Part shown: one piece after another, positions 47,101 to 55,519 of the stretch
Numbering within the stretch: position 1 is the stretch's first letter
Layout: each line of letters begins with the position of its first letter
Source of the DNA: Bacteroidales bacterium
GTDB taxonomy: Bacteria; Bacteroidota; Bacteroidia; Bacteroidales; DTU049
Direction of reading: 5' to 3'
Length of the DNA: 64,000 bases
NCBI GenBank assembly: GCA_026418905.1
Contig: JAOAAK010000020.1
Location: 1 to 64,000 of the forward strand
Notes under the pieces: model-generated
Database searches by the model: none
What the model was told of the DNA's origin: nothing
Seen by the model: only the letters and a program-made list of their open reading frames with translations
Program-made: the position numbers and the translations under genes

Positions 47101-47556
47101 AGAGGATTCCGAAAGCCACGTCATGGCCTGCAAAGCTCGATGACTATTGATGTAGCCGGAGATGATTACAGCTATATTCTCAATAAGATCTTGTTCTTCT
47201 TTTAGAAATAGATTTTCTAAATTAATTTCCTTAACTATTTCAGATCTATACTGAACAATCACTTTACCTTTAGTTCCATCAAAAGACTGAAAAGATGCCT
47301 CAATGAAAAACTCACCTTCCTTTGCAAACCGATTAGTAGTAAATTGCAACCCCCCATATTCAATCGAAGCTTCTGCATACTCTGGAAATTGCATAGCAGG
47401 GGGTAACAAATAGCAAATATCCTGCAAGGTTTCTTCTAAGGTTTTATTTTCACGAACAACTCGAGATGCCTTATTGATAGCATTCAATTCTTTCAAACGT
47501 TCACGTTGTTCATACTTTAATCTTTCAATATCTTGTTCATTGAAATAAGTCATCAT
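44104..47556 (-). CDS. GAF-like / receiver-like / PPDK_N giant protein, copy A
   Basis: The product is 1150 aa from the ATG at 47556 (MMTYFNEQDIERLKYEQ); the longer frame from 47607 runs into the upstream terminator and is rejected. It has an N-terminal helix and GAF-like sensory domain (about 10-150, with INKASRVVRENKTLEETLQD and FLKEEQDLIENIAVIISGYI), absent from copy B. A first receiver-like domain (about 190-320) and a second (about 370-490, VFSDVKFYKGG) follow, then the PPDK_N domain: LLGSGSIGGKGRGLAFLQ, AIRSSSLFEDSMRQPFAGIF and VLIGPGRWGTRDKFIGIP near the C-terminus. No phospho-His or PEP domain follows. GAF plus receiver modules suggest ATP-dependent phosphotransfer signalling rather than central metabolism, which is inference. 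Confidence 0.75.
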   Translation of the reverse strand: MMTYFNEQDIERLKYEQRERLKELNAINKASRVVRENKTLEETLQDICYLLPPAMQFPEYAEASIEYGGLQFTTNRFAKEGEFFIEASFQSFDGTKGKVIVQYRSEIVKEINLENLFLKEEQDLIENIAVIISGYINSHRALQAMTWLSESSSTETLPSQGKHNFKLFQTFLQKRNDARNTYRDLMKFSVKEILLISTLYDAFHIVNNGEFLDVFFHNFFIREGMYFPRITGASSEEEIYDKLMNRHFDLIIFMITADLSTPLKVIAKIKTEYPYIPIYVLVNSRQSQEELFAKTSTLKLIDKAFIWNGETSLVFTMVKLLEDARNLREDIQRAFVRFILFIEDDLVHASRILPQLYSILFEQISKVVDETVKDPILRILKFKTRPKIIHVQSYEKAIEYIDQFGDYLLTVFSDVKFYKGGKLEERAGLELIEYLRNKYPELPVVLHSTELENIHLAHRLKCVFIHKESEFLYDELKSFITYTLNFGSLTFRTAQGHFIAEAKDVRDFEKILRNIPDDSIEYHLRKNHFIHWLLARGEIELVRRIKDAGILSLSSMSEIRHGLLKILKSYREEQNKGRLVPFDEVEILDDNNIVLLGSGSIGGKGRGLAFLQAALSISNLFSSMGNVQFKVARTAIIGTDEFEYFMRENDLLKIALNEDYDEVKKNFAKAKLSPKLEKQLRKLLKILNKPLAIRSSSLFEDSMRQPFAGIFETYFLPNQHEDFEERFRQLVLAIKLVYASVFSPVSKSYFKSVGFKIEDEKMAVIIQDVVGNAYEQAYWYPHIAGTAQSYNYYPLEKMEPEDGVAVMAIGLGKYVVEGEKSYRFCPKYPTVSVQTIKEEIKNSQTEFWAIDLRKKFVDILQGEESSLARLSIYDAERHGTLKHLASTYDPNNETLIPGLHIEGPRVINFANILKHGVVNLSESISFLLDVFKEAIGGPVEIEYAIQLKSNPEPLAEMYILQIKPLLGHTAEVKLDFTGVPNEKCIIKAEKSMGHGKYSDISYLLYVKPEQFDKTRTELIATEIQKINEKMLTEKKHYVLIGPGRWGTRDKFIGIPVQWNQISQAKVIVELGLEDFPLDASMGSHFFHNLTSLNIGYVSIDPVHNKGFINWDLIVNQKTVEELDYVRLVQFNSKFQILLDGKQRKAMIHLV

Positions 47557-47595
47557 GAAACTTTTTTGTAAAAATATGAAATCCTTAATAGAAAA

Positions 47596-47617
47596 AAAGC
47601 TGCCCAAAGGCAGCTTT
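47596..47617 (-). terminator. Terminator between ompH pair and the PPDK_N pair
   Basis: Minus-strand hairpin AAAGCTGCC / GGCAGCTTT with a four-base loop, then seven T. It lies 25 bases after the ompH stop (47642) and ends the bamA-ompH-ompH unit. Confidence 0.85.
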
Positions 47618-47641
47618 GCTACTATCAGATCCTATAGATTA

Positions 47642-48145
47642 TTATTTTATGCCTAATTTTTCTTTAACAAAGGGCATAATATCATCAGAATCTTGATAAT
47701 ACAAGAGAACACCAACTCCAGTATCAAAAATATAGGTATAACCTTTTTCCTTTGCAACTGCTTCGATGGCTTTTTTAGCTTTGTTGATTAATGGCTGCAA
47801 TAATTCTTGTTCTTTTTTAGACAAAAGTTCTTGCGACTGGTTTCTGAATTCTTCAATCCTAGTTTGTAAGTCTACCAGTTCTTTTTCTTTAGACTTTTTG
47901 ACAGGTTCTAGATATTTTTCAGAATTTTCAAGATAATCCTGATATTTGGTCTGAAATTCATTGAGCATCATGTTCAACTGGTCCTGCAAATTTTTTGCAT
48001 AATCATTCAAAACTTTTTCTGCAGAATCACGGCCAGGCATTACTTCCATTAAATCATTAGAATTAATATGACCTATTTTAATTTTTTGCTGACCGAAAAT
48101 CATCATTCCACACATAATGAAAACCACAAACGCATATTTTTTCAT
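47642..48145 (-). CDS. OmpH/Skp-family periplasmic chaperone, second copy
   Basis: The 167-aa protein has a signal peptide (MKKYAFVVFIMCGMMIFGQ), a start of the core strand (KIGHINSNDLMEVMP) and a long coiled coil (about 50-125) ending in the strand pair AKEKGYTYIFDTGVG. Skp-type trimers hold unfolded outer-membrane proteins for BamA. It lies 27 bases after a paralogue, which is usual in Bacteroidota. The start follows the pattern of its neighbour. Confidence 0.9.
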   Translation of the reverse strand: MKKYAFVVFIMCGMMIFGQQKIKIGHINSNDLMEVMPGRDSAEKVLNDYAKNLQDQLNMMLNEFQTKYQDYLENSEKYLEPVKKSKEKELVDLQTRIEEFRNQSQELLSKKEQELLQPLINKAKKAIEAVAKEKGYTYIFDTGVGVLLYYQDSDDIMPFVKEKLGIK

Positions 48146-48172
48146 ACAATCAATTTTTGCAAAAATAAGAAT

Positions 48173-48688
48173 TTATTTTTTGTAACCTAATTTTTGAAGA
48201 ACTTCGTCACTTTTATCATATTTATCATTCGCATAGATGACGGTCGTTGAACCAGCTCTATCAAAAATAATTGCATAGTTTCCTTCCGTAGCAATTTGTT
48301 CGATAGCATTATACACCTTTTCCTGTATAGGACGAATCAGTTCCTGTCGTTTTTTGAAAAGTTCGCCTTCTGTTCCAAAATATTTTTTTTGCAATTCTTT
48401 GACTTCCTTTTCTTTGTTGATTATCTCTTCTTGCCTTTTCTTTTTCATCTCTTCACTAAGCAAAAAAGCTTCGTTCTGATACGCTTTATACATCTTATCA
48501 ATCTCAGCATATTTTTGTTCAAGTTCTTTTTGCCATTGCAAACTTAATTCGTCCAACGTATTTAAAGCTTGCTGATATTCAGGAATGTGTTCAAGTATGT
48601 ATTTCGTATCTACAAAAGCAAATTTTTGAGAAAGCAAAAAACCAGAACTCAAGAAAAAAATGCTCATAAAAACTAAAACTTTTTTCAT
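48173..48688 (-). CDS. OmpH/Skp-family periplasmic chaperone, first copy
   Basis: The 171-aa protein has a signal peptide (MKKVLVFMSIFFLSSGFLLS), the core strand KFAFVDTKYILEHIPEYQQAL and a Lys/Glu-rich coiled coil (about 50-125) closing with EGNYAIIFDRAGSTTVIYAN. It is 11 bases downstream of bamA and is expected to deliver unfolded barrel proteins to it. The two copies share architecture and limited identity. Confidence 0.92.
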   Translation of the reverse strand: MKKVLVFMSIFFLSSGFLLSQKFAFVDTKYILEHIPEYQQALNTLDELSLQWQKELEQKYAEIDKMYKAYQNEAFLLSEEMKKKRQEEIINKEKEVKELQKKYFGTEGELFKKRQELIRPIQEKVYNAIEQIATEGNYAIIFDRAGSTTVIYANDKYDKSDEVLQKLGYKK

Positions 48689-48699
48689 ATGATTCTTTT

Positions 48700-51222
48700 T
48701 TAATCAATTGACGAATTAATTGAGAAATGAAACTGTCCCTTAAATGGGTCTTGTATGCCAGGGATTTTATCAAAACCTATGCCATAATCTAAACCCAACA
48801 AACCAAACATAGGAAGGTAGACTCTTACCCCAAGGCCAGCAGAGCGTTTAACCTGAAAAGGTGTAAAGTCTTTAAATCGTAACCAAGTATCTCCACCTTC
48901 CATAAAAGCCAGAACAAAAATAGTTGCCATAGGGTTGGTCGATAATGGATAACGAAATTCCAACGTATACTTGCTGAAAATTGTAGCTCCCACTTGTCTC
49001 CCTTTAGAATCACGCGGGGTAAGTACCTGATTTCCATATCCTCGCATACCGATGATTTCACGTCCGTCTAAAGCAAAACCTGATAATCCATCTCCACCCA
49101 AATAAAATCTTTCGAAAGGCGACAAGCCAACATTAGCATTGTACATTCCAAGAAAACCATATTTTACCCTGAACATGAGGACTAAGTTCTGAATTAGCCT
49201 GGAGTAAAAAGTCATGGATAGTTTCCATTTATGATATTCAAGCCACTTGAATTTCTCTTCATCAGACATTTGAGAATAATCTCTTTTATTCATTAGCGAA
49301 TAAGGGGGAGTAAATGCCGCAGAAATCGAGATATCTGAACCGCTTTTGGGAAAAATGGGATCGAAAGTCGAATTTCTTGAAAGAGTGATGTTTAAATTTA
49401 TGTTGTTAGAACGTCCCTTGGTAAAAGTATAAGCTTCGAAAAAATCATCTAAATAATAATGTTGATAACCCAACGTGTAGAAAATGTTAAAATAATCATC
49501 TGGCCATTTAAGGCGTTTTCCTAGTCCCAAACTAATACCCGTGATTTTAATTACTTGCCTTTTTAATGTGTCGCCCGTTTCACTTAAAGTTCCATCTTTC
49601 TTTTTCGAAATACCATTGGTTTGTATGGAATGATAAACAGTAAAAGAGAACATATTGGGTTTTCGCCCACCTAACCATGGATCAATAAAATTAAAATTAT
49701 AGCTTTGATAGTACAAGCCATTCGATTGTGCTCTGACGGAAACTTTCTGACCATCTCCAGAAGGTAGTGGCCTGTAACTTTTAAAATCAAGAAGTTTCCT
49801 AGCTGAAAAATTATTGAAAGAAAGTCCGAACGTCCCAACTATTCGTCCCATGCCCCACCCACCTGATAATTCCAACTGATCGTTCGAAGTCTCTTCAACA
49901 GTGTATTCCAAATCGACTGTGCCATTAACTGGATCAGGTTTGGGATTGACACCTATTTTTTCATTATTAAAATACCTAAGTTGCATCAATTCACGCTGCG
50001 AACGTATGATATCAGCCCTACTAAAAAGGTCGCCGGGTTTTGTTTTTAACTCCCTAAGTATAACATGATCATTTGTCTTTGTATTGCCAACTATAGTTAC
50101 ATCATTAATGATAGCTTGTTTTCCCTCATAAATTTGCAATTCAATATCGATCGTATCATTGTATATTTTCTTTTCTATGGGACTAACAGAAAAAAACAAG
50201 TATCCATCGTCCATGTATAAAGACGATATATCTTTTCCATTTGGATTCATGTAAAGACGAGTTTCGAGCCATTTTTGATTATAAGGATCACCCTTTTTTA
50301 TCTCAAGAATATTTTTAAGTTGTTCGTCAGAATATTTTACATTACCACTAAAGGTGATATCACCAAAATAATATCTATTACCTTCATCGACAAATACGTA
50401 TACAATCAAACCCTTTTCCCCACGAACGAGAGAATCTTTAATAATACTAGCATCTCTATATCCTTGTTCTCGATATTTCTGCAAAACAAGATATTTGTCT
50501 TTTTCAAAATCCGATCTAATAAGCTTTGAAGTTTTGAAAATTCCATAAATTCTTTTTTCTTTGGTATCTTTCATCGTCCTCTTGAGCTTACTCTCCGGTA
50601 TAGCAGATGCTCCTATAAAATGTATTTTTTCAATTTTAACCCGTTTTCCTTTATTTATTTCGAAAGTTAATGTTTTGTAAGCACCACCGACAGAATCTGA
50701 ACTCAAATAATATCTGACATCTGCCTCATAAAAACCTTTTTTTACAAAATAGTTTTCGATGATTCGTTGAGCATTGAGAATAGCATATGTCGTAAGGATG
50801 TCACCTTTTTTTAGATTTATTTTTTCTTTGATGTTTTTTGCTTCACTTTTCCGAAGTCCTCTGATACCAACAGCCAAAAGACGCGGCCTGTCTTTAATGT
50901 CAATATTGATATAGATAAAATTCCCTTCAACACGAGTAAGTGAAATTGTTACATTTTCAAAAGAACCATTCTTATATATTCGCCGAATAGCGTCTGAAAA
51001 AATATCGCTTGGTAACTTAACCTTTTGCCCAATACTTAATCCGGACAAGGTAATGATGAGATCCGGGTTGGATACATTTTCGCCCGAGACAGTAATGCCA
51101 GCAATTTCATACTCTTTTGGAATTCTGTAATCCAGATTTAGTAAAACTGTATCTTGCTGCGAAAAAATAAAAAAAGATGTTTGGAAGATAAATCCAAGAA
51201 AAAAAGAAAATTTATTCATCAT
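48700..51222 (-). CDS. bamA: Outer-membrane protein assembly factor BamA
   Basis: The product is 840 aa from the ATG at 51222 (MMNKFSFFLGFIFQTSFFIF signal peptide); the extended frame to 51306 lies wholly inside uppS. Residues about 40-430 hold five POTRA domains (for example IAGITVSGENVSNPDLIITL, RVKIEKIHFIGASAIPES, QAIINDVTIVGNTKTNDHVI), followed by the 16-strand barrel (about 440-840) with VSVRAQSNGLYYQSYNFNF and GGDGLSGFALDGREIIGMRGY, a VRGY-like motif in loop 6. The C-terminus ends in an aromatic-rich strand (GQFHFSI). It inserts beta-barrel proteins into the outer membrane. It overlaps uppS by 11 bases. Confidence 0.95.
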   Translation of the reverse strand: MMNKFSFFLGFIFQTSFFIFSQQDTVLLNLDYRIPKEYEIAGITVSGENVSNPDLIITLSGLSIGQKVKLPSDIFSDAIRRIYKNGSFENVTISLTRVEGNFIYINIDIKDRPRLLAVGIRGLRKSEAKNIKEKINLKKGDILTTYAILNAQRIIENYFVKKGFYEADVRYYLSSDSVGGAYKTLTFEINKGKRVKIEKIHFIGASAIPESKLKRTMKDTKEKRIYGIFKTSKLIRSDFEKDKYLVLQKYREQGYRDASIIKDSLVRGEKGLIVYVFVDEGNRYYFGDITFSGNVKYSDEQLKNILEIKKGDPYNQKWLETRLYMNPNGKDISSLYMDDGYLFFSVSPIEKKIYNDTIDIELQIYEGKQAIINDVTIVGNTKTNDHVILRELKTKPGDLFSRADIIRSQRELMQLRYFNNEKIGVNPKPDPVNGTVDLEYTVEETSNDQLELSGGWGMGRIVGTFGLSFNNFSARKLLDFKSYRPLPSGDGQKVSVRAQSNGLYYQSYNFNFIDPWLGGRKPNMFSFTVYHSIQTNGISKKKDGTLSETGDTLKRQVIKITGISLGLGKRLKWPDDYFNIFYTLGYQHYYLDDFFEAYTFTKGRSNNINLNITLSRNSTFDPIFPKSGSDISISAAFTPPYSLMNKRDYSQMSDEEKFKWLEYHKWKLSMTFYSRLIQNLVLMFRVKYGFLGMYNANVGLSPFERFYLGGDGLSGFALDGREIIGMRGYGNQVLTPRDSKGRQVGATIFSKYTLEFRYPLSTNPMATIFVLAFMEGGDTWLRFKDFTPFQVKRSAGLGVRVYLPMFGLLGLDYGIGFDKIPGIQDPFKGQFHFSINSSID

Positions 51223-51943
51223 GTTGAATTTGCTCTGAAATTTTTCCAAAACGCCGTTCACGAGAATAATAATCTGCCAGTGCTTTTTCAAATTCAGTTT
51301 CATCAAAATCGGGCCATAGAACTGGTGTAAAATAAAGTTCAGTATAAGCTAATTGCCAAAGTAAAAAATTAGAAATCCTTAATTCACCTGAAGTACGAAT
51401 TAGCAAATCGGGATCAGGTATATCATTCGTATAAAGAAAACGAGAAAATAATTTTTCGTCAATATGGTCTAAAGTTATTTTTCCATCCAATACCTGACGA
51501 CTAATCTCTCTGGCTGCTCGAACAATCTCACACCTTCCTCCATAATTTAAAGCTATGTTGAGCACAAGGGTAGAATTCTGGGCTGTTTCTTCCTGTAATT
51601 TATTGATCATTTCTTGAATATGCTTCGGAAATTTACTCAAATCCCCAAGTATGCGAAGTTTAATTCCACGACTAGTAAACTCCTCCCGTTCTGAATGCAT
51701 TCTTTCGACAAGTAAATTCATCAACCCTTTTATTTCGTTTTCGGGCCTGTTCCAATTCTCAGTAGAAAAGGCAAAAAGGGTCAAATATTGTATTTTGTTT
51801 TTGATAGCAGTTTTAACAATGGTCTTGACTGTTTCAGCCCCTTTGGTATGACCTGCAATTCGTGATAAACCTTGTTTCTTTGCCCATCTTCCGTTTCCAT
51901 CCATGATGATAGCTACATGCTGCAGAATCTTCTTAGTTCCCAT
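51212..51943 (-). CDS. uppS: Isoprenyl (undecaprenyl) diphosphate synthase
   Basis: It extends farnesyl diphosphate with isopentenyl units to the lipid carrier for peptidoglycan and O-antigen. The 243 aa carry VAIIMDGNGRWAKKQGL with Mg-binding Asp15, RIAGHTKGAETVKTIV, LTLFAFSTENWNRP, and DLLIRTSGELRISNFLLWQ. Family length is standard. Together with bamA and ompH it makes an envelope-biogenesis operon. Confidence 0.95.
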   Translation of the reverse strand: MGTKKILQHVAIIMDGNGRWAKKQGLSRIAGHTKGAETVKTIVKTAIKNKIQYLTLFAFSTENWNRPENEIKGLMNLLVERMHSEREEFTSRGIKLRILGDLSKFPKHIQEMINKLQEETAQNSTLVLNIALNYGGRCEIVRAAREISRQVLDGKITLDHIDEKLFSRFLYTNDIPDPDLLIRTSGELRISNFLLWQLAYTELYFTPVLWPDFDETEFEKALADYYSRERRFGKISEQIQHDE

Positions 51944-51946
51944 GAT

Positions 51947-52819
51947 TTATCGATTAAATATAGATTGATTTTGTTTTTTCAATTTTTGAAAAAGGCTTTT
52001 TCTATCCTTATTGCGTCTTCCTGAATAACACGATTCAGATTTATCCTTAATTTTGAAAGAACAAACTAATCCAGCCCACCCATACCAGTCCTTGGTTTGA
52101 TGATTGCCCCGATCAAAATCTTTCTTGCCACCTGTCTCATAGTATGAAGGATCTGACAACAAAAGTGCATGAGCACCATTTTGAGATAAAATCACCTGAG
52201 GATCAGGATAGGTCTTACTACAATCATCCAAGTAGTCGGTAAACGTCATTCGCATGCCCCATTCGACTCCGAAGACAAAAGAACCAGTTACATTCCACTT
52301 TATACCCATCCCAAAAGGAAGACTCACTGTTACCAAGGAATAATTCTTTCTATCAGGATATGCCGTTGTTCCTTGTCCTTCGGTGCCGAACTGATGTAAA
52401 TAATACGTTTCATCATTAATTATTGCAACTGGATTAAATCGAGTAAAAGTAATTCCTGTAAAAAGATAAGGTGTAAATGAGTATTTTTCAGAACCTATTA
52501 TGAATTTCTTGTATGTCAACTCATAGATGCCAGCTAATTCAAGCAATGACGACTGAAAAGAAAGTTTCCTTTCAGGATAATAAGAAGAAACTTTATCATC
52601 CCCACGAATGGAACCATATAATACTTGCAGTCGCAGGCTCATTCGTGAATTAAAATTATATCTATACATCCCACCAGCAGAAGGTTGTGTCTGAAGAAAT
52701 GGATATAAAGGGTTTAAATCACCCATGTAATACATTCCACCTGCTAAAATACCAATTTCGTGTTGCTGTGCAAACAAACCTGCAAATAAAGTATATAATA
52801 TAACTGTCAGCTTTTTCAT
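51947..52819 (-). CDS. DUF6089-like outer-membrane beta-barrel protein, copy 2
   Basis: The 290-aa protein has a signal peptide (MKKLTVILYTLFAGLFAQQ) and alternating strands of a small barrel. Characteristic segments are EIGILAGGMYYMGDLNP near the N-terminus and FGVEWGMRMTFTDYLDDCS, shared with the next gene upstream (GLEYGMRKTFTDYIDDVS). In Bacteroidota this family commonly sits between nadK and uppS-bamA. Function unknown. It follows the first copy by 97 bases with a hairpin between. It is three bases before uppS. Confidence 0.82.
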   Translation of the reverse strand: MKKLTVILYTLFAGLFAQQHEIGILAGGMYYMGDLNPLYPFLQTQPSAGGMYRYNFNSRMSLRLQVLYGSIRGDDKVSSYYPERKLSFQSSLLELAGIYELTYKKFIIGSEKYSFTPYLFTGITFTRFNPVAIINDETYYLHQFGTEGQGTTAYPDRKNYSLVTVSLPFGMGIKWNVTGSFVFGVEWGMRMTFTDYLDDCSKTYPDPQVILSQNGAHALLLSDPSYYETGGKKDFDRGNHQTKDWYGWAGLVCSFKIKDKSESCYSGRRNKDRKSLFQKLKKQNQSIFNR

Positions 52820-52862
52820 TAGATTTATTAACGGTAATTAGCTTTCTTTATTTTAAAATTAA

Positions 52863-52882
52863 ACCCATTCAAATGAATGGGT
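52863..52882 (-). terminator. Hairpin between the two DUF6089-like genes
   Basis: Perfect eight-base arms ACCCATTC / GAATGGGT around AAAT, followed on the minus strand by TTTAATTTTAAAAT. The T-tract is broken, so it may act as a weak or partial terminator, or as an RNA-stability hairpin. A TAATTTTA sequence nearby is a candidate promoter for the downstream gene. Confidence 0.5.
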
Positions 52883-52916
52883 GACAAAATTATGCAATTT
52901 TATGATGGATAAAAGG

Positions 52917-53846
52917 CTAAAATTTTGGAACCGAAAAACCTCCTTTTCTAAGTTTATAGTAAATAGTAATCTCAGCAAACAAATAGGCATCTTTGTATTT
53001 AGGATCACCGCGCTGTTCACCAGGTAAAGTTTGAGCCTCAATGAGACCAAGCGAAGGATCAGCAAGATAAGCAGCGATATCACCAAAATGAGCTCGTATT
53101 TCATCATTATCATAATACGTGGTACTTACATCATCAATATAATCAGTAAAAGTTTTTCTCATACCATATTCAAGACCAATAGAAAAATCACTCGTCAAAG
53201 AATAGCGGAAACCAATGCCAGCAGGAATACCTATTTGAAAACGATGATAAGGTTTTCGAGTTTCGACTAGGCCCTGTCCTTCTGTATGTAATGGCTTCAG
53301 GTTATGCCAGGATCCGTCAATGTATCGGCCTTGGGGGTTAAACCAGAAGAAAGCTATACCACTAAAAAGATATGTTTCAAAATTCAACTCTCTCCAACCA
53401 CGAACTCTTCTAAAACGTGTTGCTTTTAATTTATAGCGATGCCCCTCTCGCTGGATCTGAGTAAGAAGTACTTCAAACTGCCCTGCAGTTTCAATGATAG
53501 GACTTCTAAAATTGAGATTACGATTATTCCGAATTGGTTCTTTAGTAAATTTATCATCGCCGTATAAATAACCAAAATGAAAATTTCCCCTTAAAAAAAA
53601 ATATTTCCCTCCTCTATATCTATAACCCATACTTACAAGCGGTCGTGTTGATTTCCAATCAAGATCTCGAAGAGTATGAGTTCCTATTTGGTTGGCACCA
53701 CCAAGGTCTCCAAGAAAGTTTGCAGCACCAATACCCACAACCAAAAAGCGCCTATCCCTTCTCCACATTTCATAAAACTGTGCATCCAAAAATAAAGGCA
53801 TGAGCACTAACAACATTATCAACAATAGCATGTATTTTTTCATCAT
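52917..53846 (-). CDS. DUF6089-like outer-membrane beta-barrel protein, copy 1
   Basis: The 309-aa protein has a signal peptide (MMKKYMLLLIMLLVLMPLFL), a start of the barrel VVGIGAANFLGDLGGANQIG, and the family motif GLEYGMRKTFTDYIDDVS near residue 235. It ends in a terminal strand YKDAYLFAEITIYYKLRKGG. It is a tandem relative of the following gene. A TAnnTTTG box lies at 53860-53867, 13 bases before the start, so it can be transcribed apart from nadK. Confidence 0.82.
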   Translation of the reverse strand: MMKKYMLLLIMLLVLMPLFLDAQFYEMWRRDRRFLVVGIGAANFLGDLGGANQIGTHTLRDLDWKSTRPLVSMGYRYRGGKYFFLRGNFHFGYLYGDDKFTKEPIRNNRNLNFRSPIIETAGQFEVLLTQIQREGHRYKLKATRFRRVRGWRELNFETYLFSGIAFFWFNPQGRYIDGSWHNLKPLHTEGQGLVETRKPYHRFQIGIPAGIGFRYSLTSDFSIGLEYGMRKTFTDYIDDVSTTYYDNDEIRAHFGDIAAYLADPSLGLIEAQTLPGEQRGDPKYKDAYLFAEITIYYKLRKGGFSVPKF

Positions 53847-53859
53847 ATGTATTTTTTTA

Positions 53860-53867
53860 CAAAATTA
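53860..53867 (-). promoter_or_regulatory. -7 promoter element for the DUF6089-uppS-bamA block
   Basis: TAATTTTG on the minus strand matches TAnnTTTG, ends 13 bases before the ATG at 53846, and lies in the 28-base gap after nadK. Confidence 0.4.
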
Positions 53868-53874
53868 ATAACTT

Positions 53875-54789
53875 TTATATAAAAGAAAAATTTTTTTCAG
53901 TAGATTTTTCATCATTGCGTATATCTTCACCCCATTTCATCTTTTCCCTTAAAATGTTAAAAAAATTATCACCTGGCATTTCCAGAAAAGGAATAGTAAA
54001 AGGTGCCTTTTTAACAATTATTTCCACATCATTTTCCACAAAAAACTGCATGGAATCAGCTGAAACAACAAATCGCTTTGTCCTCCCTTCTGGAATAAAT
54101 GATATCACATAATTATCAGGAATTACAATAGGTCTGACAGAAAGATTATGCGGAGAGATTGGAGTAATGATAAAATCATGAACATCAGGAGAAAGAATAG
54201 CTCCCCCACAACTTAAGTTATATGCTGTTGAACCCGTCGGTGTTGACACAATTATTCCGTCACTCCAATACGCATTGAGGTATGTACCATTGATGTACGT
54301 TTTAACCAAAATCATACTCCCAGTATCGGTTTTGTGAATACACACATCATTGAGAGCATAGTATTCTTTTCCTGTCAATTCTCGTGCATTGGCTATTTCA
54401 AGAACTGTTCTATTAGATAACCTATAATTACCCTCTATGAAATTCTCCAGAACCAACGGTAAATCTTCACGAGGTGTGTAAGATAAAAAACCCATTCGTC
54501 CAAAATTTATTCCTAAAATTGGAATATTCCTATTTTTTACAATATTAACCGTAGCAAGTAAGGTCCCATCTCCTCCCAAGCTGATTACCAAATCAGTTTC
54601 TTCATCCAGCAAGTCGTGATCATCTAAAAAAACCGTATTCTTTGGCAACTGAAAAGCTGAAATTAAATCTTTTTCAAGATTTTTTGGGAAAAAAATTCTT
54701 CCTCCGGTTTCCAAAACTTTTCCAATGATGTACTGGATTTCTTGATAATATATGGATTGGTATGACCTTGAATATACAAAAACATTCAT
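53875..54789 (-). CDS. nadK: NAD kinase
   Basis: It phosphorylates NAD to NADP. The 304 aa include DLVISLGGDGTLLATV (catalytic GGDGT, Asp near 75), GINFGRMGFLSY, and YWSDGIIVSTPTGSTAYNLS with GGAILSP. The N-terminus MNVFVYSRSY starts the Rossmann-like domain. It lies two bases after the CBS protein gene, a conserved neighbour in Bacteroidota. Confidence 0.95.
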   Translation of the reverse strand: MNVFVYSRSYQSIYYQEIQYIIGKVLETGGRIFFPKNLEKDLISAFQLPKNTVFLDDHDLLDEETDLVISLGGDGTLLATVNIVKNRNIPILGINFGRMGFLSYTPREDLPLVLENFIEGNYRLSNRTVLEIANARELTGKEYYALNDVCIHKTDTGSMILVKTYINGTYLNAYWSDGIIVSTPTGSTAYNLSCGGAILSPDVHDFIITPISPHNLSVRPIVIPDNYVISFIPEGRTKRFVVSADSMQFFVENDVEIIVKKAPFTIPFLEMPGDNFFNILREKMKWGEDIRNDEKSTEKNFSFI

Positions 54790-54791
54790 GG

Positions 54792-55463
54792 TTACATATT
54801 TAAATATTTAAACAATAATTGTAATCGTTCCTCGAAAATATCCTGAGAAAAATTTTCACCGGAAAGAGCTAATACATGATAATTGAATCGTTCAAAATGT
54901 GGTAGAATATAACTCACATCTTGTGTATCCAATTTTAAAAAAACTTGCATCAGCATACTATCAGGACATGTATGAACGAAAGTAGCAAGCACGTGAGCAT
55001 TGTTTTCTTCAATTATTGATGAGATATGAGTCAGGGAGTAATCTCTAACTGGTAACTCCAACATGATAACAGCTCCCGGATAATGTGCAGATAGAAGTTC
55101 CGAAATCGACTCAAGTAATGATAGGGGTGAACAATATTTAACAAAACGATTTTTTCGATCCACGATAGGTAAAACAGATAATTTATGGGTAATAAATAAA
55201 TAAAGCAAATCCAACACGTTGTCGGAAATTTTTCCGAAAACAGAGATAATTTTTAAAGGTAGGGCTCCAATAGCTTGTTTACTTTTTTTGAAACCGAGTA
55301 TTTCGTTTTCATCTATGAGACCAAGATACTCCTCATTATTAACAATAGCCAAATGATTAATTTTATAATCTCTGAATATTTGAAGTACCTCTGAAACGGT
55401 GGAACTTGTTTTCACCGTAGGTATGGCCTCTGGCTTTAAGTCTTTTGCAAAAAAACCACTCAT
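54792..55463 (-). CDS. CBS-domain protein with C-terminal ACT-like part
   Basis: The 223-aa cytosolic protein has two CBS domains (about 8-60: AIPTVKTSSTVSEVLQIF, NHLAIVNNEEYLGLIDENE; about 70-125: LDLLYLFITHKLSVLPIVDR). A C-terminal domain (about 133-223, with AVIMLELPVRDYSLTHISSI) resembles an ACT domain. CBS pairs bind adenine nucleotides and act as energy sensors. Linkage to nadK by a two-base gap suggests a role near NAD metabolism or its control, which is inference. A TAnnTTTG box (55468-55475) lies four bases before the ATG, which would give a leaderless transcript. Confidence 0.85.
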   Translation of the reverse strand: MSGFFAKDLKPEAIPTVKTSSTVSEVLQIFRDYKINHLAIVNNEEYLGLIDENEILGFKKSKQAIGALPLKIISVFGKISDNVLDLLYLFITHKLSVLPIVDRKNRFVKYCSPLSLLESISELLSAHYPGAVIMLELPVRDYSLTHISSIIEENNAHVLATFVHTCPDSMLMQVFLKLDTQDVSYILPHFERFNYHVLALSGENFSQDIFEERLQLLFKYLNM

Positions 55464-55467
55464 ATTA

Positions 55468-55475
55468 CAAAAATA
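55468..55475 (-). promoter_or_regulatory. -7 promoter element for CBS-nadK
   Basis: TATTTTTG on the minus strand matches TAnnTTTG but ends only four bases before the ATG at 55463. Either the mRNA is leaderless or translation starts later. Confidence 0.35.
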
Positions 55476-55519
55476 TGATTTTTACATAATTGATGATTTT
55501 TTGTTTTTTTTGCAAAAAA

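Noticed and set aside
41091-47556. Annotation as phosphoenolpyruvate synthase
   Set aside because: Both proteins lack the phospho-His and PEP-binding domains, so only the ATP-grasp part is shared.
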